DNA from: a virus
DNA: 64,000 nt
IMG/VR virus record: IMGVR_UViG_3300027969_000080
Coordinates: 1-64,000 of that record
Direction: 5' to 3' (one strand)
The translations under genes and the position numbers were made by a program. This document shows positions 41,301-50,190 of this stretch, one piece after another. The stretch's first letter is position 1. Each line of letters opens with the position of its first letter. The notes beneath the pieces were generated by a model. It searched no databases, was not told where the DNA came from, and saw only the letters and a program-made list of their open reading frames with translations.

Positions 41301-42581
41301 TTACCAAGGTGTCAATGCAATTCTCTGCCATATATCACTACCTACATAATATGTTGCGGTAGTAGCAGTTGAATTTGAACTGACTGCAACAGTTGTTCCG
41401 GCTACACCGTTTGTTCTTGATTGGCTAACTGTAATGTTTGGGCTAGATACTGTCTTAATATAATAAACTGTATTTGATATTAATCCACCTATATTGCCGT
41501 TAAATATTATAGGTTCATTTACTGCACTTGTTATACTAGACAAATTACCTGATAATGTAATGACATTACCGCTGCTAGTTGTGCTAGTAACACTAGTAAC
41601 ACATGCGGTAGCATTATATGAATCAGTAGCTACATATACATATGATACTGGATTAGCATACATAGTTCCAGAACCACCTGCTAAGTTTACATTTGCACCA
41701 CCAATAGTTGTTGAAACAGTAAAATATGTATTAGCAGACACATTTCTAACATAGTATGTAGTGCCTGCTGTGATATTAGCTTCAATACTAGTGCCAGTAA
41801 ATATCACAGGCAAATCAGTATACAATTGAGTAGTATCACTAACACTAAAGTAATCTGCTGCGTTAGTAGTTGAAATTGTCAATTGATTAAATGATGGACC
41901 AACTGCCACATCGCCTGTTACATCACCTTGCAATCCAGTTGGTGGAACAATTCTTTGCTGTATTTGTGTGGCTGCTCTTGGTCTATTGATTGGGCTAATA
42001 TATAATGTATTGCCACAATCAGTAGTAGTAATTAAGTAATTAAGTTGCGTTACCCCTGCAGGAGCAGTTACTGTAACTAATCCACCTATATTAGAGAAAT
42101 TCTCAAGTGTGCTAATACCGTTGTTGTTAGCATTTGCTACTACAATATTACCGGAGAAAGTAATTACTGCTAATGAATTAGATACTGATATGTTTAATTG
42201 TACATTAGCTTGTGTTCCGGCAGGTGCCCAACTACCAAAGTTAAACGTAGTGTTTGATGCTACTGCACCATATTGAACATCACCTAAACTAGTATCAACT
42301 AACACAGTACCGGCTAATGCATTGCCCAAATTGTATGTAGTTGATCTAAAACTTCTAACACTTGCATTGCTAATAAGAGTATTAGCCATATCATTGTTTA
42401 ATGTAGTTCCAGTTAACGCTTGTTTAACTACTACTTTGTTTTGTAAATCTGTGATTTCAGTTCCAGCTGTGTTTAAGTTGGTAACGATAGATGCAAAGTT
42501 ATCTCTGAACCCTTGACTGTTATTGTTAACACCAGGCACTGGATAGTTTACATTGATTGAATTTGTGTTTATGGTACTCAT
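41301..42581 (-). CDS. Virion structural protein, 426 aa
   Basis: Begins MSTINTNSINVNYPVPGVNNNSQGF and contains RDNFASIVTNLNTAGTEITDLQNKV, a coiled segment frequent at the N-terminus of T4-like cyanophage and related structural proteins. The rest is beta-rich with repeated ITAGTTYYV and SNTVYYIKTVS units. Fibre or baseplate-associated; precise T4 counterpart not recognised. A near-consensus CTAAATA box lies at about 42603-42609. Confidence 0.65.
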   Translation of the reverse strand: MSTINTNSINVNYPVPGVNNNSQGFRDNFASIVTNLNTAGTEITDLQNKVVVKQALTGTTLNNDMANTLISNASVRSFRSTTYNLGNALAGTVLVDTSLGDVQYGAVASNTTFNFGSWAPAGTQANVQLNISVSNSLAVITFSGNIVVANANNNGISTLENFSNIGGLVTVTAPAGVTQLNYLITTTDCGNTLYISPINRPRAATQIQQRIVPPTGLQGDVTGDVAVGPSFNQLTISTTNAADYFSVSDTTQLYTDLPVIFTGTSIEANITAGTTYYVRNVSANTYFTVSTTIGGANVNLAGGSGTMYANPVSYVYVATDSYNATACVTSVTSTTSSGNVITLSGNLSSITSAVNEPIIFNGNIGGLISNTVYYIKTVSSPNITVSQSRTNGVAGTTVAVSSNSTATTATYYVGSDIWQRIALTPW

Positions 42582-42605
42582 TGTTTTATTCCGTTATATA
42601 TATAT

Positions 42606-45164
42606 TTAGTATTGTGCATTATTCGGAAGAATAGTTTCTCTTGGGAATAACACATAAAAATCTTGACTGTTAAGAGGATTTGGTACAGGGTTAGCACTAG
42701 GTAAACCCGTCCAAGCAGGCGGATTTAAATTATTGTCCCAATCGTAGGTGATACTCTTATTAACTGAGAATCTATCAATATTAAAATTGATTTCATTTAA
42801 TGAATACTTAACAAATTGTGCTTGTCCAGTTGTATAACTAGTATAACCCCAATTTTCTTCTATGTTAGCTTTAACTATATCAGCAAAACCAGGCTTTGTA
42901 TAACAGATAACCCATGCTTGAGTATAACCTAATGTTCCACCTGCTATGCCTGCTGCACGATTAGTAGGAGTATCAGGCTGTTGGCTTGTCATCCATAATG
43001 GTAATAATGTACTATTGTAAACTTGCCCTAATACATTTGCTACACGATTACGCATGTTGTATAAACTATTTGGATACAATGTTCTAGCAAATCCAGGCGT
43101 TAAACTAGTATAAAATTCTAAATTGCCAGTTAAATCGTCAGCGAAACTTGTAAAAATATCTGTTACACTAGTATACCATGGGCCTAAATTTAAGTTTATT
43201 GGTCTTGGCCAATATATACTGCTCTCAATACTAACACCCTGTGGATTGACTAAATTATCTATTACACTACTATATACTACTTCATAAATTACATCGCCGT
43301 TTTCATCTTTTGCTACAGCAGTTTTTAATTCACCTAATATTATATTTCTCCAATAGTGATTTCTTGTTACAGCAGCAATATATTGTTGTATGTCACTAGC
43401 ATAAATCCCGTACGCATGTTCATATATAATACTAGTTGCTTTACCAAAATAAACATCATTTGGTCTATATATTACAGCAGGTGGAATTAGTTCGTCATTA
43501 TCTAATAAAGTAGCTAACAATTGTCTATCTTGTATACTTGGTGCTGCTTCAATATAAAGTATATCAGTTGGTTGACTATATTCTTGATAAACAGTAACAG
43601 TGAACGTTTTAGTTGATTGTATTATTGAATAAATAGGAGAATATGCTTGTATAGTGAATGTAAAATCAGTACTCATTCCACCTTCTAAGAATACATCTGT
43701 TGGTTGATTAGCTACGATTCCCGTTATTTCCCCGTTATCTAACAATATTAAGTTAGGAGGTAATGTTCCAGAGTCTACTCTATACTGTAAACTTACATCA
43801 GATTCTGCTAATACTTTTAATATACTGGGTGTACCATTGAATACAGTTCCTAAATTAGAACTAGTTACCCATGTTATATCACCTACTATATCTAATGCAA
43901 GATTAAATCCAAAGTTAAAGACGGGAGATCCTATATTTTCTCTACCTTTTTTAACTGCTTGTGCGGTGAATCTATAAGTATTGATTCCCGGTAATGATAA
44001 TATGGGTGTACCTGTTATCCAACCAGTAGTACTACTATATGTTATTCCTGGCGGCAAACCAGTGCAAATATATGAAAGGTCGTTGCTGTCAAAATCATAC
44101 CCAATCAATTTAAATGCAAAATAGTTGTCACTTTGTGCAGTACCTATTTCTGCATTTTGACTAGGTGGTATAGGTGGTAACAGATAATAACCATAATATA
44201 TATCAGTATCTGGAGGATTGATAACCAATGGTCGTGTGTTCAATATAGTAGGTGGTCTAGTATTTGGTGGGTTACCTGGACCACCTTGACTTACTGATAA
44301 GTTTTGATTTATAACTGTTATTGAATATGATTGTGTAGTATTGCCTAATCTACTAACTAATCTTAACACAAAATTGTATGACCTAATTGTAGGTGAACCA
44401 GTTGATGTTTGTGGTAATGTTACCGACATTGCTCCAACGTCATCTGATAATGAAAATGTACTACCATTCTGAGATACTGATATTGAAAATGCATTCAATG
44501 TAGTATCAACTTCTTTAACATAATATACTTGACCGGGTGAAATAGTACTGATAGTATCACCAGTAAAATAAACAGGTCTTCCGGGCGTCACTCCGGATAC
44601 AGTTAAACAATACACATAATCATTTGCAGCTAAGGTCGATGTTGCAAGTGTGGTAACAATTGGCAATGTTTCCTCACTCAATGGAGGATTAGGATAACCT
44701 TGAATTAATCCTTTATAATTAATTTCTAATCCAGGTGGTATTGTGCCTTCTTGCAATTCAACTACAGCAGGATTTGATGTATCTGGATCAGTGTATTCTA
44801 TTTGTAATTGAGTCCAAACACTATCTATTGTAGATAATAATATACCACTTGGAGTAGTAAACTGAGGCAATGCTGAACCTGAAATCAATATAGAAAAAGT
44901 TCTATCTCTTATGTTACCTAAATTATCAGTTGCTCTTATTGTAAATACAGTGGTAGTATCTTGTAAAACAAGTACAGGGATACCAGTTATATAACCGGTT
45001 ACTGAGTTTAATGATAGATTGTCAGGTAATGTGCCTGCTAATAATATATATCCTACCGTAACAGCCGGGCTTACTGGCTCTGCTAATATTGAAAATGATA
45101 TTGAATATCCGTAAGGATATGATCCTAAAGAGCCTGCTGGTGTAATCCAAGTTGGTTGTGCCAT
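42606..45164 (-). CDS. Virion protein with putative-Ig (He_PIG) domains, 852 aa
   Basis: At least four He_PIG-type modules are visible by their 'LPPGLxxxxxTGxITGxP' pattern: LPDNLSLNSVTGYITGIP, IPPGLEINYKGLIQGYP, LPPGITYSSTTGWITGTP and LPPNLILLDNGEITGIV. These Ig-like folds occur in phage baseplates and fibres and bind carbohydrates. The C-terminal 300 residues (RPNDVYFGKATSIIYEHAYG, YDWDNNLNPPAW) are unique. Probably baseplate or fibre-attachment protein. Cotranscribed with the endolysin gene upstream. Confidence 0.7.
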   Translation of the reverse strand: MAQPTWITPAGSLGSYPYGYSISFSILAEPVSPAVTVGYILLAGTLPDNLSLNSVTGYITGIPVLVLQDTTTVFTIRATDNLGNIRDRTFSILISGSALPQFTTPSGILLSTIDSVWTQLQIEYTDPDTSNPAVVELQEGTIPPGLEINYKGLIQGYPNPPLSEETLPIVTTLATSTLAANDYVYCLTVSGVTPGRPVYFTGDTISTISPGQVYYVKEVDTTLNAFSISVSQNGSTFSLSDDVGAMSVTLPQTSTGSPTIRSYNFVLRLVSRLGNTTQSYSITVINQNLSVSQGGPGNPPNTRPPTILNTRPLVINPPDTDIYYGYYLLPPIPPSQNAEIGTAQSDNYFAFKLIGYDFDSNDLSYICTGLPPGITYSSTTGWITGTPILSLPGINTYRFTAQAVKKGRENIGSPVFNFGFNLALDIVGDITWVTSSNLGTVFNGTPSILKVLAESDVSLQYRVDSGTLPPNLILLDNGEITGIVANQPTDVFLEGGMSTDFTFTIQAYSPIYSIIQSTKTFTVTVYQEYSQPTDILYIEAAPSIQDRQLLATLLDNDELIPPAVIYRPNDVYFGKATSIIYEHAYGIYASDIQQYIAAVTRNHYWRNIILGELKTAVAKDENGDVIYEVVYSSVIDNLVNPQGVSIESSIYWPRPINLNLGPWYTSVTDIFTSFADDLTGNLEFYTSLTPGFARTLYPNSLYNMRNRVANVLGQVYNSTLLPLWMTSQQPDTPTNRAAGIAGGTLGYTQAWVICYTKPGFADIVKANIEENWGYTSYTTGQAQFVKYSLNEINFNIDRFSVNKSITYDWDNNLNPPAWTGLPSANPVPNPLNSQDFYVLFPRETILPNNAQY

Positions 45165-45165
45165 G

Positions 45166-45786
45166 TTATGTTGTTAAGTAATGCATCGCTATGTCATAGT
45201 GATGCTTCCTATCTTCTAACCCAATAGTACCACCATTGATACGTTTGGTTAGTGTCACGAAATCACCACTATCACAATATTGATTTAGTTTATTGTTATC
45301 CCAAAACCATCCTGCACTTGATACAGCACCGTTTGGTGTTTCTAGGTAAGCTACTGTATCTTCTAAACTCATTCCTAAATCATTTGCAAATTTTGTATAG
45401 TTATCACGCCCGGTCAATTGAATCAATCCACGGCCACAAAAACGATATCCATCACCACTTGACTCGTCACCATTCTTCATGCGATTAGCATAAACACGGT
45501 TAGCAATCTTCTCTGGTTTTTTAGCATATTGATTTGCTATTTCATCATTGTGGAAATATTTACCAAATGTACCACGTAAACCCTTAGAACTATAGTTTAG
45601 ATTTTCTTTGATAGCAGTATAACCACCACTCTCGTGTGCTGTCTGTGCTAAGAAGCCTGCTAGTCGTGCAGGATTATCGTTCATCTCATAATACTCTGCC
45701 ACTGTGTTTAGTGGTTCTAAGTATCCCTCAAGTATACTTACTTTTGTCTTTGGACACATATGTGTTAATAAATCTAATGTTACCAT
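45166..45786 (-). CDS. GH19 chitinase-like endolysin
   Basis: A 206-residue protein. AHESGGYTAIKENLNYSSKGL (in blocks, residues 50-70) has the catalytic Glu E52 and second acid E61 of phage GH19 muramidase-type lysins; YRFCGRGLIQLTGRDNYTKF is the family's substrate-cleft motif. It should cleave peptidoglycan at lysis or, given its place among baseplate genes, at DNA injection. The start at 45786 follows TAGGAAAT. No signal peptide or holin gene is seen next to it. Confidence 0.9.
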   Translation of the reverse strand: MVTLDLLTHMCPKTKVSILEGYLEPLNTVAEYYEMNDNPARLAGFLAQTAHESGGYTAIKENLNYSSKGLRGTFGKYFHNDEIANQYAKKPEKIANRVYANRMKNGDESSGDGYRFCGRGLIQLTGRDNYTKFANDLGMSLEDTVAYLETPNGAVSSAGWFWDNNKLNQYCDSGDFVTLTKRINGGTIGLEDRKHHYDIAMHYLTT

Positions 45787-45797
45787 ATTATTTCCTA

Positions 45798-48700
45798 TTA
45801 TGCGTATGTTGCACCTATTGTATACCATTGCGTAGTAGTAGGAGCCATGTATTGTAATGTAGCATTAGCCCCTTGCGTAAATGCTGCGTTAGCTGCTTGA
45901 CTATTAATTATACCATTGGTTTGTGGATATACTAACAAACTATTTGCACTATTATTAGTAATGTAAACTACTGTTCCTGCTACTGCTGCTGGTAATCTAA
46001 CACCTGTACCAGAATTCACTGTACTTACTATATTAATTTCTGTAGTTAATCCTGTTGCTTGTGCTTGTGTTGTTCCATTAGCAGATATACCAGTAGTAAC
46101 AGCGCGTGTTATGTAAGCAGTAGCTGTTATGTTTGCTGCCTGAACAGTTCCACTCGCAGTTACATTACCTGAGAATGTGGTGGCAGATATTGTGTTGGTT
46201 GCCAAATTAAATGATATACCAGTTGGACCAACCGCATGTGCATAATTTCCACTAGTACTACCACTGATAACTACTGGATAATATGTACCGGTTGTTTGTG
46301 CTGTAATTGCACCAAAATCACTTACATTAGCATATGCAACATTTAAGTTTGCTACACGGGTAGTGCTTTGTACACTTAGTGGTGCAGTACTTGTTGCTAC
46401 ATTACTAGTGAATGTTGTGGCCGTAACTGTTGCATTTACATTTAATCCTGTTAATGTACCAAGTGATGTAACATTAGGTTGACCATTACTTGCAGTATTG
46501 AATGTGGCTTGAACGTAATTGGCTTGTAATAAATTAGCACCTGCTAGTTGTGATGAACCACCGCTCATTGTGATATTACCATTGGCAGCAAATGTAAGAC
46601 TTGTGAATGAAGTACTGACACTTGTAATATTTGGTTGAGCGGCAGTTGTTACTGTACCGGCTGTAGTAGCACTACCTGCACTTACAGCGTATGTTGCATT
46701 GGCTACGGTTCCAGTAACATTAGCACCTACTAATGAACTTAATCCATTGCCGTTGCCAGTAAATACACCTGTGTTTGCTGTAAATGCAACCGCAGTGACT
46801 GTACCATTAACTCCCAATGATGTTAATGTACCAACACTAGTAATATTACCCTGTGCTGCTGTTGTCACGGTACCAGCAGTAGTTGCTGCACCTGACAATG
46901 CACCAACAAATGTAGTAGCAGTAATAGAAGCATTACCTAAATTAGCACTGATACTTGTATTGATTACCGCAGATGAATTACCATTTGCTGATGAAGTAGA
47001 AAATGTTGGGTATACTGTCGTAGAAGTAGATGTATTCTGTAATAGTGCAGCAGCGTTAGTTGCGCTACCTACGGTACCAGTAACATTAGCACCGACCAAC
47101 GAACTTAATCCATTGCCATTACCAGTAAATACACCTGTATTTGCAGTAAATGCTACCGCAGTTACTGTGCCGTTAACGCCAAGTGATGTTAATGTACCAA
47201 CACTTGTAATATTTGGTTGAGCCGCAGTTGTTACAGTGCCTGCTGTAGTAGCACTGCCTGCTGTTGCTACACTTAGATTAGCTACTTGTGTCGTACTTGT
47301 TACAACAAATGGTGCAGTACCGCCGGCGACATTAGATATAAATTGTGGACTAGTTACATTAGCACTTGCTAATACTTGCGCCGTGCCTAAGTTACCTACA
47401 TTAGCATTACCATTTGCATTTAATGTACCAGTAATATTAGCACCAGTGCCAGTTGCTATAATTGTAGTAACCCCTGCTGCCGTAATGTTTACATTGCCAT
47501 TTGATGATGGGATGCTTATATTACTGTTACCATTTGCTAGTATACCGCCTATGTTACCTGTAATATTACCAACGAATGTAGTAGCAATCAATGCCCCATT
47601 CGCTAAGTTAGCACTAATTAGTGTATTACTTCCAAGAGCATAATTACCACTAGCACTTGCACTTACAAATACTGGATTCCATGTACCAGTAGTTTGTGTT
47701 GTTACCACGCTAAAGTCACTTACATTAGCATATGAAACATTTAAGTTTGCTACACGATTGGTACTTTGTACACTAAATGGTGCACCAGTCGCAGTTGCTA
47801 TATTAGATATAAATTGAGGACTTGTTACATTAGCACTTGCTAATACTTGTGCTGTGCCTAAATTAAGTACATTAGCATTACCGGATACATTTGCTGTACC
47901 AGTAATATTAGCACCAGTTGATGTAACAACTAATCTGTTTGCACCTGTAACTGCAATAGCAATATTAGCATTGGCAGTTATTGATACATTGCTATTTCCG
48001 TTTTGTAGTAAACTACTGTTGATAGTAGTAATGTTACCAGTAGTAATGATAGCAGTAGCTGTACCTAAATTACCAACATTAGCATTTCCTGTCCCGGTGT
48101 TTAATGTACCGGTAATGTTGGCACCAGTGCCAGTTACTGTTACTATGCTTGCATTACCCGCTACCCCAATTGTAATATTTCCATTGATTGTACTAATATC
48201 GACATTGCTGGTTCCGTTTGCAATTGAGTTAGCTGCACCATGTAATCTACCTACAAAGTAATTGGCAATTGCACTATTACCTAAGTTAGCATTGGCAGAA
48301 GTTAAATCGCCACTAAGGTTAGCATATGACCCGTCTACATTACCTAACCAACTTAAACCCCTAGCATTACCTAAATTATTATATGTTACTACATCACTAC
48401 TAATACTTACATTACTACCAAATGCAAATTCGCTATTGCTATTGTCCCATCCCATAAACGCAGTAACCGGAGTAGTAGTGTAATATTGTAATGCACTACC
48501 TCTATCTTTTCCGTCATTACTTGTTAATGGTGCACCATTAACGCCGCCGCCCAATGATATAATTGGATCTTCGACATTGAATGAATCAACATTATAATAT
48601 GTTGTATTACCTGCAACTATCAAATTACCTGCCATGTAGTTATTAGCGCCACCAAAGTAAGTACTACCATTTGCAATGTACAATGAATATGGATTAGTAA

Positions 48701-50093
48701 TTAATGTAGTTCCTGAATTTGCTGGACTGTTTGCTATATAAAAAGTTGCTGCATTTGTAAATGTCACTGTTGCGTTAGTTGCTGTTAGTGTTGGCTGAGC
48801 AATTGCATGTATTGCACCATTTGTTATGGTTGCACTTGCCAATGCTACATTATCTGTATATGTACTGGATAACGCACGAATACCTAAATTACCAGTTATA
48901 GTTGATACATTAGCATTACCTGTGGCTGCCCCTGTAATATTAAAATTATTTGCTTGTACTCTTCCATTGCCACCTGTAGTAGATATATTACCTGCTGTAA
49001 CTATATCACCAGTAATATTTGCTATACCTGAAATGTTTGCACCAGTTGAAGTAGCTGATATTGTAGCAGTTGTGTTGCCTGCAACAAAGATAGAAACTGT
49101 TGTATTTGCACCTATAGTAACATTACTATTACCATTTTGTATTAATGGAATATTAGCACTAGTAGTAAATATACCTTGTTCAGCACCTATGTTACCGACA
49201 TTAGCATTACCTGATATATTAGCAGTACCTGTAATATTAGCACCAGTGTCACTAACTACCATTGTGCTATTGCTAATGGCAGTAAATGTAATATTTGAAT
49301 TATTTGTAATAGAAATATTACTATTACCATTTGCTAATGTGCCTATAAAATTAGCACTGATTGTATTACCCGCTACTGTTAACAATGGAGTTTGTAATAA
49401 ACCGTTTGCGGTAGTAAAAGTAAATCCTGAGTTACCAGAGAATTTACCTAAATTACTTCCACTACCTTGAAATTGAACTTCGGCAGCATTACCACCGGCA
49501 ACACCATTACCTGCTGTAACCGCTGACCAAGATAAATTACCTGCACCGTCAGTAACGATAGTATATCCAGCGCCGCCGCCCGGGATATGTAAATTACTTA
49601 CGCTAGATATGTATGTATTTGAACCAGTAAAATTTGCACGACCTGCAACATTCAAACTAGTTAAATTTCCAAAACTTGTTAAGTTAGCTTGATAATTTGA
49701 ATTGCTTGATAAGTTACCATTAAAAATTGATAATCCATTATTAACATCGGCAAAATAGTTAGAGTATACTTGGTCAGGATTAATATCAATTACTAATGTC
49801 TGACTAGACTGTGTAATTAATGCATTGCTTCCAGTATTACCGCCCCTACCCATTTTTAATGTGCTAGTAGAAACTTGTAAACATGCAAGATTGGCAGAAA
49901 CTACAACATTGCCAGTTGGGAAATTAACTGTAATACCTGCACCTGGTGTCCTGTTAATAGAAGTTACAGTAGTATTTGCGTTCGCACCAAAAAGTTGGTC
50001 AAAGTTGTTCTGTACTTTATTGAAGGCTGTGCGTATTGCATCTGCTGAAGGATCATCTGGAAACGTTCCAAAGTCTATGTTTTGTTGGCTCAT
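45798..50093 (-). CDS. Large beta-helical virion protein, 1431 aa
   Basis: N-terminus MSQQNIDFGTFPDDPSADAIR then FNKVQNNFDQLFG, a helix common in phage fibre/baseplate proteins. The remaining 1,350 residues are Asn/Gly/Thr-rich repeats of the type GNANVGNLGTAQVLASANV and [19 protein letters not shown], consistent with a repetitive beta-structure shaft. The end (NNSANSLLVYPQTNGIINSQ, ATLQYMAPTTTQWYTIGATYA) fits a common fibre C-terminal domain. Preceded by two late boxes. Confidence 0.75.
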   Translation of the reverse strand: MSQQNIDFGTFPDDPSADAIRTAFNKVQNNFDQLFGANANTTVTSINRTPGAGITVNFPTGNVVVSANLACLQVSTSTLKMGRGGNTGSNALITQSSQTLVIDINPDQVYSNYFADVNNGLSIFNGNLSSNSNYQANLTSFGNLTSLNVAGRANFTGSNTYISSVSNLHIPGGGAGYTIVTDGAGNLSWSAVTAGNGVAGGNAAEVQFQGSGSNLGKFSGNSGFTFTTANGLLQTPLLTVAGNTISANFIGTLANGNSNISITNNSNITFTAISNSTMVVSDTGANITGTANISGNANVGNIGAEQGIFTTSANIPLIQNGNSNVTIGANTTVSIFVAGNTTATISATSTGANISGIANITGDIVTAGNISTTGGNGRVQANNFNITGAATGNANVSTITGNLGIRALSSTYTDNVALASATITNGAIHAIAQPTLTATNATVTFTNAATFYIANSPANSGTTLITNPYSLYIANGSTYFGGANNYMAGNLIVAGNTTYYNVDSFNVEDPIISLGGGVNGAPLTSNDGKDRGSALQYYTTTPVTAFMGWDNSNSEFAFGSNVSISSDVVTYNNLGNARGLSWLGNVDGSYANLSGDLTSANANLGNSAIANYFVGRLHGAANSIANGTSNVDISTINGNITIGVAGNASIVTVTGTGANITGTLNTGTGNANVGNLGTATAIITTGNITTINSSLLQNGNSNVSITANANIAIAVTGANRLVVTSTGANITGTANVSGNANVLNLGTAQVLASANVTSPQFISNIATATGAPFSVQSTNRVANLNVSYANVSDFSVVTTQTTGTWNPVFVSASASGNYALGSNTLISANLANGALIATTFVGNITGNIGGILANGNSNISIPSSNGNVNITAAGVTTIIATGTGANITGTLNANGNANVGNLGTAQVLASANVTSPQFISNVAGGTAPFVVTSTTQVANLSVATAGSATTAGTVTTAAQPNITSVGTLTSLGVNGTVTAVAFTANTGVFTGNGNGLSSLVGANVTGTVGSATNAAALLQNTSTSTTVYPTFSTSSANGNSSAVINTSISANLGNASITATTFVGALSGAATTAGTVTTAAQGNITSVGTLTSLGVNGTVTAVAFTANTGVFTGNGNGLSSLVGANVTGTVANATYAVSAGSATTAGTVTTAAQPNITSVSTSFTSLTFAANGNITMSGGSSQLAGANLLQANYVQATFNTASNGQPNVTSLGTLTGLNVNATVTATTFTSNVATSTAPLSVQSTTRVANLNVAYANVSDFGAITAQTTGTYYPVVISGSTSGNYAHAVGPTGISFNLATNTISATTFSGNVTASGTVQAANITATAYITRAVTTGISANGTTQAQATGLTTEINIVSTVNSGTGVRLPAAVAGTVVYITNNSANSLLVYPQTNGIINSQAANAAFTQGANATLQYMAPTTTQWYTIGATYA

Positions 50094-50105
50094 GTTTGTG
50101 TTACC

Positions 50106-50124
50106 TATTTATAATGTATTTATC
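50106..50124 (-). promoter_or_regulatory. Tandem T4-type late promoter boxes
   Basis: TATAAATA at 50106-50113 (perfect consensus) and GATAAATA at 50117-50124. The ribosome-binding site TAGGTAAC follows the first. Confidence 0.65.
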
Positions 50125-50146
50125 GTTTTTTAAGAAACGGTGAACC

Positions 50147-50173
50147 AAAAAAATACCCGACTATCGCCGGGCA
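50147..50173 (-). terminator. Rho-independent terminator
   Basis: On the minus strand, TGCCCGG...GTCGGGTA followed by seven T residues, just after the stop of the 852-aa acidic protein. Confidence 0.85.
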
Positions 50174-50190
50174 TTTTAAGTACGGTTTTG